33,517 nt of DNA from JBPCRW01 sp050996405 (GCA_050996405.1 JBPCRW010000297.1:1-33517), one strand, 5' to 3'. Shown: positions 7,282 through 15,395, counted from the stretch's first letter. Numbers and translations: made by a program. The notes: generated by a model from the sequence alone, not told the origin.

Positions 7282-8025
7282 ATGCTGAAAATCTTTTCTT
7301 TTTTAATAGTGCTTGCGTTTCTTTCGACAGAGGCGCAGGCACAAACTTTTTTATTGAAAAACTCGCTGCAAGCCGTCGTCGTGACTACCAAAGATTGGAA
7401 CGCAATTCAAGGAACGGCGCAGATTTTTGAACGCGAAAACGCGAAATCGAACTGGCAAAAAGTCGGAAAAACTTTTCCGATTGTCGTCGGCAAAAACGGT
7501 CTGGCGTGGAGCGACGACGCGCGAATGAAAGCCGAAACCGAACCGCATAAGCGCGAAGGCGACGGAAAATCTCCGGCGGGAATTTTCAAATTAACTTACG
7601 CTTTCGGCTCAAGCGCGAAACCTAATTACGTCAAACTTCCCTACACGCAATTGACCAATTCGGTCGAATGCGTGGACGACACAAAATCAAAGCAATACAA
7701 TTTAATCGTTAATAATAAAAGCGTTCCGGTTGATTGGACGAGTTCGGAAAAAATGCTCGTCGTCGGCGCGCAGTATGATTTGGGCGTTTTTGTCGCGCAC
7801 AATTCCAATCCGCCTGTTGCCGGAAATGGTTCGTGCATTTTTCTGCATATCTGGAAAACCAGCGAGACCGGAACAGCCGGATGCACGGCGATGCAGCGCG
7901 CTAACATCGAAACGATTCTGCATCTAATTGACGCGAAAAAAAATCCGGTGCTGATTCAAATGCCCGCAGACGATTACAAACGATTTCAACCATTGTGGAA
8001 ACTTCCCGTCATCAAAACCTTTTGA
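7282..8025 (+). CDS. Exported L,D-transpeptidase-like protein (YkuD fold)
   Basis: The 247-residue protein begins with a signal peptide (MLKIFSFLIVLAFLSTEAQA). The domain carries GDGKSPAGIFKL (about 93-103), a family signature, and the catalytic block GSCIFLHIWKTSETGTAGCT. His189 and Cys201 are the expected catalytic pair of YkuD-type L,D-transpeptidases, which link meso-diaminopimelate residues of peptidoglycan or attach proteins to it. The form with HIW...GTAGC resembles the less studied COG3786 branch rather than the ErfK/YbiS branch. It follows the M50 protease by six bases and its stop overlaps the next small gene's likely TTG. A second, unrelated-looking L,D-transpeptidase lies at 29026-30552. 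Exact reaction unproven. Confidence 0.88.
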   Translation: MLKIFSFLIVLAFLSTEAQAQTFLLKNSLQAVVVTTKDWNAIQGTAQIFERENAKSNWQKVGKTFPIVVGKNGLAWSDDARMKAETEPHKREGDGKSPAGIFKLTYAFGSSAKPNYVKLPYTQLTNSVECVDDTKSKQYNLIVNNKSVPVDWTSSEKMLVVGAQYDLGVFVAHNSNPPVAGNGSCIFLHIWKTSETGTAGCTAMQRANIETILHLIDAKKNPVLIQMPADDYKRFQPLWKLPVIKTF

Positions 8026-8261
8026 AAAATCTAAACGTCGGTGCGAAACTTCTCGTGCAGTGTAAAAACGATTGGCGGACGGCGACGATTTCTCGCATCG
8101 GCGAAGAAAAAATCACATTAATTATCTGTTCGCCGTCGGGCAGGACGTATCGGAAAAGCTGCGCGATTGAGACAGCAATTAGTTTCGACGGCGCGATTCC
8201 TTTTTTAGGCGACGGCGGAGCATGGCGCGCGAGTTTTGTGAAATATGATTTGCGATGGTGA
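8022..8261 (+). CDS. Small protein of unknown function, possible SH3/KOW-like fold
   Basis: The frame continues from TTG 8022, whose last two bases form the TGA stop of the upstream transpeptidase gene (TTGA overlap). A GTG at 7995 in the same frame is an alternative. The 79-residue product (NVGAKLLVQCKNDWRTATIS, then RIGEEKITL) reads like a small beta-barrel of SH3, Tudor or KOW type. The rest, ending GGAWRASFVKYDLRW, has no recognised motif. Coding appearance and the translational overlap argue that it is real and in the same operon. The next gene is convergent, 90 bases away. No function can be assigned. Confidence 0.55.
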   Translation: MKNLNVGAKLLVQCKNDWRTATISRIGEEKITLIICSPSGRTYRKSCAIETAISFDGAIPFLGDGGAWRASFVKYDLRW

Positions 8262-8350
8262 CGCGCCAAACTGGATGTTGACGACAATACCCCTGTTCGC
8301 TTTCTTAATTGGCGTTTTCGTTCGTTTTGAAGCCGAGAACCGGCTTAATC

Positions 8351-10141
8351 TCATATCTCAAATCCAATCTTTTTCAGTAGAGTTATCCAACGCGCATCGC
8401 CATAGAGAGGGCGAAAACGCGGGTTGACTTTGGCGTGAGTCATACCGGGGTCGCGTTCTTCAAAGGCGCGCTCCAGCCACTCGAACGCTGAATCTATCTC
8501 CCCGCGCATCGAATGAGTTTCGGCGAGTTGGTAGGCGTTGCCGTCGGCGTGACTCTCGGTCAGTTGCCGAAGCGCGTCTTCGGAATCCGATTCGCGTCCG
8601 GCGGCAAAATAGATGATTGACAGCGACCAGAGCCTCCAAAACTCATCGGGTTCGAGCGCGGCTTGCGCCAGCGCGTTCTCGATTTGCCCTCCGTCCATCA
8701 ACACCAGCGCGAGCAAGGCACGGGAAACGAACCTTTGCGGAACGAGTTCCAAAGCTCTGCGAAATGCCTTTTCCGATTCTGCAAATTGACCCGCCGCATG
8801 GCACGTTAAACCGAGATTGTGCCAGAAGGCGGCACTCAGAGGGTCTTGAACCAGCACGCGGCGGCTAAGTTTCAAAGCATCTTCAAAACGACCCGGCTTG
8901 TATGCCAGCAAACTAGCACCGTCCAGAACCGAAGAATTGCCCGGAGCCAGTTTTAACGCTTGCCCGAAAGACGATTCGGCTCCGCGAAAATCCCAATCGT
9001 GCGCGATTTGAATTCTTCCGAGCTGCGCGTGTCCTTCTGCCAGTTCCGGCTCCAGCGACAACGCGCGTTTGGCTGCCTTTCTTGATTTTTTAAAGCCTCG
9101 CTCTACTTTCACCCAGCCTCTGCCCGCTTCAATAGAATAAGCGCGTCCCAATTCCGCCCAGCAAAGCGCGTAATTAGAATCGAGATTCAATGCCTGCCGG
9201 AAATAGACAATCACCTTCGCCGTATCGTCGCGCGTCGTCCGGTCTAAAAAATATCGTCCCAAAAGCATCAGACGCTGCGCTTCGGGGTCGTCGGCGCGTC
9301 CCTTGACCGCCTCCGCCACTTCGGAAATTATCTGTCCGTTCAGGTCTGAACCGGCATCTTCACCGAAAAGCCTTACCCGCAATTCCTCTACTACCGACTG
9401 GGCGATGTCGTCCTGCACCGCAAAGATGTCGTCCATCGTGCGGTCGTAGGTTTCCGACCAAAAATGATAACCGTCGGCGACTTTGACAAGCTGCACCGAA
9501 ATGCGAACCCGATTGCCTGCCACGCGAATGCTGCCCTCAAGCACCGATGCCACATTTAAAATCCGTCCAATTTCGGTGACGGTCGCCTGCTTTCCCTTAA
9601 ATGAAAATGCCGAAGTCCGCGCTGCCACCCGCAAACCGCGAATTTTCGACAAGACGTTCAGCAGTTCTTCCGCCAGCCCGTCCGAAAAATAATCGCCGTC
9701 TTCGTTGCGGCTCATATTCAGAAACGGCAGGACGGCAATCGTGTTAGACGTTTCAATCTGCTGCGTCGTAGCCGATTCAATCTGTTCCGTCGTAACTGCC
9801 CTGAACACTTGCGTTGGAGTGTTTCGTTCAAGTTCGGCTTCAAATTCAAGACGTTTTTTTAGTGCTTTGAGGTCGCCGACCAACTCTGCGGCGGTTTGAT
9901 AGCGGCTGTCGGCATTTTTTGCCAGCGCGCGAAATGTAATTTTTTCCAGTTCGACTGGTATCTGAAATTCAGCGGCACGAATCGGCGGCGGCTCTTTCTC
10001 AAAGATTGAAACGATTGTGTGATTGATGGTTTCGCCCGCGAACGGCAGTCTGCCAGCCAGCATTTCATACAGCACTATGCCGAAACTCCAAATATCGGTT
10101 CGCGCATCCATCTGTCTGCCGCGAGCCTGTTCGGGCGACAT
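8351..10141 (-). CDS. C-terminal part of a frameshifted Ser/Thr kinase with TolB-like and TPR domains
   Basis: This frame opens at MSPEQARGRQMDARTDIWSF, which is the middle of a Hanks-type kinase (subdomains VIII-IX), so it cannot be a complete gene. Kinase sequence continues to about residue 100 (GIVLYEMLAGRLPF, RALAKNADSRYQTA). A TolB-N/FlgO-like domain follows at about 133-245 (TIAVLPFLNMSRNEDGDYFS, VLEGSIRVAGNRVRISVQLV). Then come many TPR helical pairs, about 290-580. Kinases of this layout are common in Acidobacteriota and are thought to link a signal to protein phosphorylation through TPR partner binding. The N-terminal half is in another frame at 10142-10713. One missing T near 10142-10146 would rejoin them. 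Either a real disruption or a sequence error. Confidence 0.85.
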   Translation of the reverse strand: MSPEQARGRQMDARTDIWSFGIVLYEMLAGRLPFAGETINHTIVSIFEKEPPPIRAAEFQIPVELEKITFRALAKNADSRYQTAAELVGDLKALKKRLEFEAELERNTPTQVFRAVTTEQIESATTQQIETSNTIAVLPFLNMSRNEDGDYFSDGLAEELLNVLSKIRGLRVAARTSAFSFKGKQATVTEIGRILNVASVLEGSIRVAGNRVRISVQLVKVADGYHFWSETYDRTMDDIFAVQDDIAQSVVEELRVRLFGEDAGSDLNGQIISEVAEAVKGRADDPEAQRLMLLGRYFLDRTTRDDTAKVIVYFRQALNLDSNYALCWAELGRAYSIEAGRGWVKVERGFKKSRKAAKRALSLEPELAEGHAQLGRIQIAHDWDFRGAESSFGQALKLAPGNSSVLDGASLLAYKPGRFEDALKLSRRVLVQDPLSAAFWHNLGLTCHAAGQFAESEKAFRRALELVPQRFVSRALLALVLMDGGQIENALAQAALEPDEFWRLWSLSIIYFAAGRESDSEDALRQLTESHADGNAYQLAETHSMRGEIDSAFEWLERAFEERDPGMTHAKVNPRFRPLYGDARWITLLKKIGFEI

Positions 10142-10713
10142 ATATGAACCGTTCCCATAACCATTCCCGGAACGGTTTGCACAAAAGCCCGTGTCTCGTC
10201 TTCCGGCGAAATGCTGTCCGTCTTTTTCTTTTCCGTCAGTTTTGCCAGCCCGAAATCCAGGACTTTGGCGTAACCGTCGGAGCGAATCATAATGTTTTCG
10301 GGTTTGATGTCGCGGTGAATAATACCTGCCTGATGCGCCGCCGAAAGTGCTTCCAATACTTGAATCCCGATTTTCAAAATTGCATTTATCGGCATCGGCT
10401 CATTTGCCGAAAGACGCTCGCGCAAAGTCTCGCCTTCAATCAATTCGGTGGCGATGTAGTTTTTGCCTTCGCCCATGCCGATTTCATAAACAGTTAAGAT
10501 ATTCGGATGATTGAGCGCGGAGGCGGCTTTTGCCTCTTGAACGAAACGATTCAGTTTATCAGCATCGCGGCTTAATTCTTCGTGCAGAAATTTGATGGCG
10601 ACTTTTCGGTCGAGGCGCGTATCTTCCGCTAGATAAACCTTTCCCATCCCGCCCGCGCCGAGTGCGGAAAGAATTTTGAAATGAGCAATCCGCGCGCCTT
10701 TTCTTAAATTCAT
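10075..10713 (-). CDS. N-terminal part of a frameshifted Ser/Thr protein kinase
   Basis: Starting at ATG 10713, this frame carries a good kinase N-lobe and catalytic loop: Gly-rich loop GAGGMGKVYLAED (18-31), Lys41 in VAIKF, Glu60 of helix C, HRDIKPEN (133-140, catalytic Asp135) and DFG at 153-155. It runs to MGTVH near residue 190, where the family continues with YMSPEQ. Here that continues in the other frame (10141 downward), and residues after MGTVH (ICRPNR...) are out-of-frame sequence. The two pieces together would give a protein of roughly 785 residues. As drawn, the fragment lacks the activation-segment end and the C-lobe, so it should be inactive unless the frame is restored. Confidence 0.85.
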   Translation of the reverse strand: MNLRKGARIAHFKILSALGAGGMGKVYLAEDTRLDRKVAIKFLHEELSRDADKLNRFVQEAKAASALNHPNILTVYEIGMGEGKNYIATELIEGETLRERLSANEPMPINAILKIGIQVLEALSAAHQAGIIHRDIKPENIMIRSDGYAKVLDFGLAKLTEKKKTDSISPEDETRAFVQTVPGMVMGTVHICRPNRLAADRWMREPIFGVSA

Positions 10714-10751
10714 ATACTTATTTGTTTAAACGTTAATCGCAAACAAAAAGG

Positions 10752-10773
10752 TTAATTTTGCGGGCAAAATTAA
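10752..10773. promoter_or_regulatory. 22-bp near-palindrome upstream of the kinase gene
   Basis: TTAATTTTGC and GCAAAATTAA are perfect 10-base arms around GG. It lies about 40 bases before the kinase start and is not followed by a T-run in the gene direction. It looks like an operator for a dimeric repressor. No copy was seen elsewhere in the window. Confidence 0.4.
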
Positions 10774-10939
10774 ATCGCAATTTCGTTTTGACAGACCGGC
10801 TTGCCGCATCAGGTTTTTATCTAACGCGCGATAAATTCGCCGTTCTTAAATTTCCCCGCTCCGTCTTCATTTGAAATTATTTTACGGCGGATTTCAATTA
10901 AATTAAAATTCGATATAGATATTTGCCGTTTAAAAGCAG

Positions 10940-10969
10940 AAACCGGCGGAGTAATTATTCCGCCGGTTT
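10940..10969 (-). terminator. Terminator hairpin after rho
   Basis: AAACCGGCGGA and TCCGCCGGTTT form an 11-bp perfect stem with an 8-base AT-rich loop, 24 bases after the rho stop. The T-run on the minus strand is short, but the stem is strong and GC-rich. Confidence 0.75.
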
Positions 10970-10992
10970 TCCTGTTAATCGAATTGTTTGAA

Positions 10993-12414
10993 CTAGCTCT
11001 GCATTGCTGCCAGAAATTCGGCGTTCGATTTCGTCTTGCTTAATCTTTCCAGCACGACTTCCATCTGTTCGACTGGGGAGAGCGGATTTAAAACGCGGCG
11101 CATCACCCAGATTCGATTTAAATCTTCCTTATTGATTAAAAGTTCTTCTTTGCGCGTTCCCGAACGCTGTAAATCAATCGCGGGGAACAAACGTTTTTCC
11201 GACAGACGGCGGTCGAGATGAATTTCCGAATTGCCAGTTCCCTTGAATTCTTCAAAGATAACGTCGTCCATTCTCGAACCCGTATCAATCAAAGCGGTGG
11301 CGATAATCGTGAGAGAACCGCCTTCTTCGATATTGCGCGCCGCGCCGAAAAATCGTTTCGGTCTTTGTAGCGCGTTGGAATCAATACCGCCGGACAGAAT
11401 TTTTCCCGACGGCGGAACGACCGCGTTATGCGCTCTGGCAAGTCTCGTGATTGAATCAAGCAGAATCACCACGTCGCGTTTGTGTTCGACTAATCTTTTG
11501 GCTTTTTCGATAACCATATCGGCGACTTGAACGTGGCGCGTCGGCGGTTCGTCAAACGTCGAAGAAATAACTTCGCCTTTGACCGAACGCTGCATATCCG
11601 TGACTTCTTCCGGTCGCTCGTCAATCAAGAGAACAATCAGCGTGACTTCGGGATGATTCGCCGTAATCGAATTGGCGATGGTTTGCAGCAGCATCGTTTT
11701 GCCGGTGCGCGGCGGCGCGACAATCAAAGCGCGCTGACCTTTGCCGATTGGCGTGACTAAATCTATGACCCGCGCCGCGACATAATCGTGCGTGGTTTCC
11801 ATATTCAATTGCTCGTCCGGGTAGAGCGGCGTGAGATTGTCGAAAAAGATTTTTTCGCGGCTGTGTTCCGGTGCTTCAAAATTGATGGCTTCGACTTTGA
11901 TAAGCGCGAAATATCGCTCGCCTTCCTTCGGCGGGCGAATCTGACCGGAAACGGTGTCGCCGGTTCGCAAATCGAATTTGCGAATTTGCGAAGGCGAAAC
12001 GTAAATATCGTCGGGACCCGGCAGATAATTGTATTCCGGCGCGCGCAAGAATCCGAAACCGTCGGGCAAAGTTTCCAAAACGCCTTCGCTGAAAATCAAA
12101 CCGCTTTTTTCGGTTTGCGCGGCGAGAACTTTAAAAATCAGTTCCTGTTTTCGCATCCCGCTCGCGCCTTCCACGCCCAAATCTTTGGCGATATTAGTCA
12201 ACTGCGAGATTGACATTTCCTTTAAAACCGCGAGATTCAGCAGTTCGCCTTTCATCACGACATTTCTGCCGTCGCCCGTTTCGTGACCGTCGTTTTCCGA
12301 AACCGGAGCGTTTGTCGCTTCGATTTCCTGTATTTCCTGCGCCGCTTTTTCAAAGCCGTTCTCTGCCGGACTTTCGGTTTTAAGTGTTCTCGTGCGCGTT
12401 GTTTTGGTTGGCAT
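10993..12414 (-). CDS. rho: Transcription termination factor Rho
   Basis: Rho is the hexameric RNA helicase that ends transcription of untranslated RNA. The 473-residue protein has a charged N-terminal extension (about 1-53) and a Rho_N helical domain (about 60-100, ISQLTNIAKDLGV). A cold-shock-like RNA-binding domain spans about 105-175 (GVLETLPDGFGFLR, DDIYVSPSQIRKF), followed by the RecA-type ATPase. Walker A is APPRTGKT at 233-240 and Walker B is VVILLDSITRLARAHN. The Q-loop/R-loop region includes GGIDSNALQRPKRFFGAARN, and the C-terminus is typical. The start is taken at ATG 12414; the next Met, at residue 54, would remove the extension but would still leave a usable Rho. A long leader (about 195 bases) precedes it. 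The downstream hairpin ends the unit. Confidence 0.97.
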   Translation of the reverse strand: MPTKTTRTRTLKTESPAENGFEKAAQEIQEIEATNAPVSENDGHETGDGRNVVMKGELLNLAVLKEMSISQLTNIAKDLGVEGASGMRKQELIFKVLAAQTEKSGLIFSEGVLETLPDGFGFLRAPEYNYLPGPDDIYVSPSQIRKFDLRTGDTVSGQIRPPKEGERYFALIKVEAINFEAPEHSREKIFFDNLTPLYPDEQLNMETTHDYVAARVIDLVTPIGKGQRALIVAPPRTGKTMLLQTIANSITANHPEVTLIVLLIDERPEEVTDMQRSVKGEVISSTFDEPPTRHVQVADMVIEKAKRLVEHKRDVVILLDSITRLARAHNAVVPPSGKILSGGIDSNALQRPKRFFGAARNIEEGGSLTIIATALIDTGSRMDDVIFEEFKGTGNSEIHLDRRLSEKRLFPAIDLQRSGTRKEELLINKEDLNRIWVMRRVLNPLSPVEQMEVVLERLSKTKSNAEFLAAMQS

Positions 12415-12616
12415 TTTCTTATTCGTATTAAATTTTAAATTTGGGAAACTGTTGTTTTAGCTAAACTTCAAATTATAAGTTTTGTAAAAGATACGATTCT
12501 AAGCTCTTCAAAATACGATTTGCTTATCTCGTCTGGAAAGTATGGAAAGTTTCGTAGGGGGTAAAACGTTTAAGCCCTAGAGCTTTCTCAAAACCTGAGT
12601 TTTCTGAGATGTCCTT

Positions 12617-12646
12617 ATTATGACCGAAGTTGTTTGTAGAAATCAA
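12617..12646 (-). promoter_or_regulatory. Promoter of rho with a long leader
   Basis: On the minus strand, TTGATT (12646-12641), 18 bases, then CATAAT (12622-12617). The predicted leader of about 195 bases before rho contains no obvious hairpin-plus-T-run. Long leaders that allow Rho to terminate its own message are known in other bacteria; the parallel here is inference. The whole gap 12415-12687 holds no other recognised feature. Confidence 0.45.
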
Positions 12647-12687
12647 CTGTAAAATCACTATTTGAAAAGATTTTTTATTTTCATTGT

Positions 12688-13263
12688 TTATCTCAACGTT
12701 GCTTCGATTTCCCGCCAGACTTCATCCCTGCCTTTTCCATTGACGGACGAATACGCGATGATTTTGCTTTCGGGCAGCGATTTTTGAATTTCGTCCAGAC
12801 TTTTTTTCAGTTTATTGGCGGAAAGTTTATCGGTTTTGGTAGCGACAATCAGATGCGGTTTTCGGTTGTAAATCAGCCATTCCTGCAATTGCCGGTCAAG
12901 CGTCGTCGGACTGTGGCGAGCGTCAACTAACTGTATTGATAACACAAGTTCATCACGTTTGGCAAGATATTCTTCCGCCATTTTGCCCCAATCCTGCCGC
13001 ATCGTTTTGGAAACTCTGGCGTAACCGTAGCCGGGCAAATCAACGAAATAAAACGCTTCGTTGATTAGAAAAAAATTGATGCTCTGCGTTCTGCCGGGCG
13101 TATTTGAAGTTCGCGCCAAACCCTTTCTCTGCAAAAGCGAGTTGAGAAGCGATGATTTGCCGACGTTCGAGCGACCTAAAAAAGAAATTTCCGGTTTCCC
13201 GTCATTCGTCCAATGTTCCTGCGAAAACGCGCTTTTCACAAATTCGGCGGAAGTGATTTTCAT
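12688..13263 (-). CDS. engB: Ribosome-assembly GTPase EngB (YsxC/YihA)
   Basis: EngB is a small essential GTPase that assists assembly of the large ribosomal subunit. The 191-residue length is typical. G1 is GRSNVGKSS at 30-38, and the switch region is RTSNTPGRTQSINFF. G3 is DLPGYGYA at 75-82, G4 is TKTDKL and G5 is SSVNGKG. The TPGRTQ and DLPGYGYA motifs distinguish EngB from Era and Der. The gene ends about 40 bases upstream of the rho promoter and starts 57 bases after the next upstream gene's stop, so it may be co-transcribed with 13321-13776. Confidence 0.96.
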   Translation of the reverse strand: MKITSAEFVKSAFSQEHWTNDGKPEISFLGRSNVGKSSLLNSLLQRKGLARTSNTPGRTQSINFFLINEAFYFVDLPGYGYARVSKTMRQDWGKMAEEYLAKRDELVLSIQLVDARHSPTTLDRQLQEWLIYNRKPHLIVATKTDKLSANKLKKSLDEIQKSLPESKIIAYSSVNGKGRDEVWREIEATLR

Positions 13264-13320
13264 AAAAACCGAAAGATGAAGAATAAAAGTTCAGGTCTTA
13301 AAAGGAATTTTTCGTTTCCT

Positions 13321-13776
13321 TTAGCGTTTGACGCTGCTCCATCCTGTAATATTTTCCGCCCGCGCCTGCATCCGGCGTTTTATTAACTCGCGTGTTCCGG
13401 CAAGTCTCTCTTTCGCGTCCGGCTGGCGCAAAGTTAAAGTTTCCAGATTTTTCAAGTAATTTTTAATACCAGACGATTCTCTAAACTCCGCCAAAAACGG
13501 CTCGATTTTGGAAAACACCGCGAAATATTCATTGTTCGAGTCAACAAACATTTCCTCGTCAATCGCGCCGTGATTGACGAACGAAGCCGCCATATCCCAA
13601 TAACTCAAAACCATTCGCAAATAATCGCTGGTTTCAGGATTGGTCATCGCCTGCATAATATCCGCCGTGCTTTCCGGAAAAAATGAAATCACCCAGCTTC
13701 TGGCTTCGCGCATTTTTTCCTCGCGGCGCAGTTCGTAAAGTTTCAGAATTAAATTTGCGGATTCTGTTTTGCTCAT
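13321..13776 (-). CDS. Conserved-looking small helical protein of unknown function
   Basis: A strong TAAGGAG lies 7 bases before ATG 13776, so the 151-residue frame is well supported. The sequence is almost wholly helical and soluble (MSKTESANLILKLYELRREE, then KMREARSWVI). Acidic and aromatic residues occur in the middle (SYWDMAASFVNHGAIDEEMF), and a basic C-terminus follows (RELIKRRMQARAENI). The pattern of a short helical bundle with FVNHG..D resembles small cytosolic proteins of unknown function often annotated as DUF4760-like, but I cannot confirm that family. It may share an operon with engB and rho downstream. No catalytic motif, signal peptide or membrane helix. Confidence 0.75.
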   Translation of the reverse strand: MSKTESANLILKLYELRREEKMREARSWVISFFPESTADIMQAMTNPETSDYLRMVLSYWDMAASFVNHGAIDEEMFVDSNNEYFAVFSKIEPFLAEFRESSGIKNYLKNLETLTLRQPDAKERLAGTRELIKRRMQARAENITGWSSVKR

Positions 13777-13800
13777 CAGGTTTCTCCTTAAAAAATTGGA

Positions 13801-13914
13801 ATAGGACGCGGATAAACGCCGATTTAAATGGATTTGCGCGGACTTTTATTAGATTATCCGCGTATTAGATTACCCGCGCAAATCCGTTTTACCCCGCGTT
13901 TATCCGCATCCTAT
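13801..13914. repeat. Large palindromic 'gacgcggat' repeat, copy A
   Basis: ATAGGACGCGGATAAACGC (13801-13819) matches the reverse complement of 13896-13914 in 18 of 19 bases. An inner pair GGATTTGCGCGG (13830-13841) and CCGCGCAAATCC (13874-13885) is a perfect 12-bp stem. The centre holds two near-copies of TATTAGATTA.CCGCG. The right arm runs into the 3' end of the DUF512 gene, where it encodes the last residues (NRMRINAG) and the stop at 13889. Related arms occur at 15953-15994 and 28921-29023. Confidence 0.75.
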
Positions 13915-15355
13915 TTCCTGTGCTATTTTCAAAAAATGAAATCAAATCGTTTGTGTCGAAATCATAAACCGGCACGTCAAATCGCGCTTTTAAATCGTCA
14001 AACGTCATTCCGTCCAGTAAAATCGGCTCGTCGGATTTAATGGTGTGTTTCGGAATAATGACGAAATTGCCTTCGATTTTATCCTTCACGGCAAGAAAAT
14101 CCTGCCCGGTCAAAAGTCCCGCGACGGCGACATCGCCGCCGAAATATGTATTTGGAACGGCGAGAACTTTTAACTTTGAATCGAGAACAGAATTTAGTTT
14201 TTCGATTTGCTCTGACAAAATCGGCGCGAACATTTCGCCCGTTAAAATCGTGCCGTCAAGCGATTTTCGATTTTCGATTTTCGATTTTCGATTTCGCGCT
14301 TTCGGCTTGATTGCCAATTCGTGCGTTCGGAAGTTTTTGTTTTCTTCAAGCGATGAATTCCGAATTCTGAATTCAGAATTCGGAATTTTTACGAGCAATT
14401 TTTCAAACGAATTTAGAAACGCGCGAATCATTCCCACGCCGTCTTCGATTTGCGGGTAATTACCGTAATGTTTTCTGGACGGAATTTTTTCGCCCGCTTT
14501 GATATAAATTTCGTCGCCGAGAAAAGCAAAGGTTACACCGAGATTTTTACGAAACTCCTTTTGCAGTTTTTCGACTTCCGCAATTGCGCGTCGGCAAAAT
14601 TCCGGCGTGACGCGCGTCAATCTTTCGTCCGTGTTGTAGCGCGTCAGAGCGACGGGAACAACCGCCGCCGAGACAACTTTCGGATAATGCGCCACCAAAT
14701 CGCGCAGAGTTTTTTCTAAAATTTCGCCGTCGTTAATTTCCGGGCAAAGCACAATCTGCGCGTGAATTTCGATGTCGTTTTCAAGCAGCGTGTTTAATTT
14801 GTCGAAAATGTCGGCGCGTTTTTCGTCAACTCCTAAAAGATACGCGCGGGTTTTCAAATCCGTCGCGTGAACCGAAACGTATTGCGGCGAAAGACGCTGC
14901 TCGACGATGCGCCGCATTTCGTCCGGCGTGATTGACGAAAGCGTCGTGTAATTTCCGTAAAGAAATGATAGAAGAATGTCTTCGTCGCGGACGAAAAGCG
15001 ACGGGCGCGCGTTTGCCGGATTGCCTTTGCAGAAACAGAAAATGCATTCGTTGGCGCATTGACGCGGCACGATTTGCTCGAACATCAAACCGAAATCTTC
15101 GCTTTCGTCGCGTTCGATTTCGAGTTCCCAGGTTTCGCCGTTCGGCTTTTTAACCTGCAAAACAAGTTCGGTTTCACCCGCAGTTTGAAAACGAAAATCG
15201 AGATAATCGCGCACGGCGCGCCCGTTGACGCGCACAATTCTATCCTGCGGCGCAAGTTCCAATTCTTCCGCCAGACTGTCGGGCGAAACTTCCGTGATGA
15301 TAACTCCAGCCCTTCTTAACTGCGTGACGGCGGGCGCGACTGCAAATTCATACAT
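13889..15355 (-). CDS. DUF512-family PDZ/radical-SAM-like iron-sulfur protein
   Basis: This 488-residue protein begins with a PDZ-like segment (about 15-70; SPDSLAEELELAPQDRIVRV). A CX3CX2C cluster follows: Cys100, 104 and 107, with Cys109 after it (CANECIFCFC). That matches a radical-SAM 4Fe-4S site. A DUF512 C-terminal domain (KVLAVPNTYFGGDVAVAGLL, DEPILLDGMTFDDL) completes the family layout known from many anaerobes and cyanobacteria, of unproven function. Residues about 322-366 (IPNSEFRIRNSSLEE, RNRKSKIENRKS) look like an insertion coded by a 32-bp palindrome and by heptamer repeats. The final eight residues come from a palindromic repeat. The protein is therefore longer than expected for the family. 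A possible role in redox chemistry or ribosome-related maturation is only inferred from neighbours. Confidence 0.9.
   Translation of the reverse strand: MYEFAVAPAVTQLRRAGVIITEVSPDSLAEELELAPQDRIVRVNGRAVRDYLDFRFQTAGETELVLQVKKPNGETWELEIERDESEDFGLMFEQIVPRQCANECIFCFCKGNPANARPSLFVRDEDILLSFLYGNYTTLSSITPDEMRRIVEQRLSPQYVSVHATDLKTRAYLLGVDEKRADIFDKLNTLLENDIEIHAQIVLCPEINDGEILEKTLRDLVAHYPKVVSAAVVPVALTRYNTDERLTRVTPEFCRRAIAEVEKLQKEFRKNLGVTFAFLGDEIYIKAGEKIPSRKHYGNYPQIEDGVGMIRAFLNSFEKLLVKIPNSEFRIRNSSLEENKNFRTHELAIKPKARNRKSKIENRKSLDGTILTGEMFAPILSEQIEKLNSVLDSKLKVLAVPNTYFGGDVAVAGLLTGQDFLAVKDKIEGNFVIIPKHTIKSDEPILLDGMTFDDLKARFDVPVYDFDTNDLISFFENSTGNRMRINAG
14261..14294. repeat. 'cgatttt' heptamer tandem repeat in the DUF512 gene
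   Basis: Four perfect 7-base units (CGATTTT) in a row, followed by a partial fifth, lie in the coding region near residues 354-365. They encode a basic RKSKIENRKS stretch. Heptamer units are not multiples of three, so the array rotates through all frames; it is tolerated here because no stop arises. Confidence 0.85.
14356..14387. repeat. 32-bp perfect palindrome in the DUF512 gene
   Basis: The first half is AATTCCGAATTCTGAA and the second half is its exact reverse complement. It encodes part of NSEFRIRNS near residues 323-334. Perfect palindromes of this size are unusual inside coding DNA. The gaattc theme also occurs in moeA at 5431-5457. Confidence 0.9.
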
Positions 15356-15395
15356 CTTAAAACGTCTGTGCTGTGAATAATTTAGAAGAAATACA

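Noticed and set aside
10139..10147. Programmed ribosomal frameshift in the kinase
   Set aside because: No slippery heptamer or downstream pseudoknot is evident at GTTCATATATG, and the kinase family is not known to use one; a deletion or sequencing error is simpler.
12415..12687. Riboswitch in the rho leader
   Set aside because: No conserved riboswitch core could be read by eye and no strong hairpin-terminator pair was found.
14261..14294. Tandem heptamers as a possible CRISPR array
   Set aside because: Units are 7 bases without spacers and lie in coding sequence; a CRISPR array would have longer repeats separated by unique spacers.
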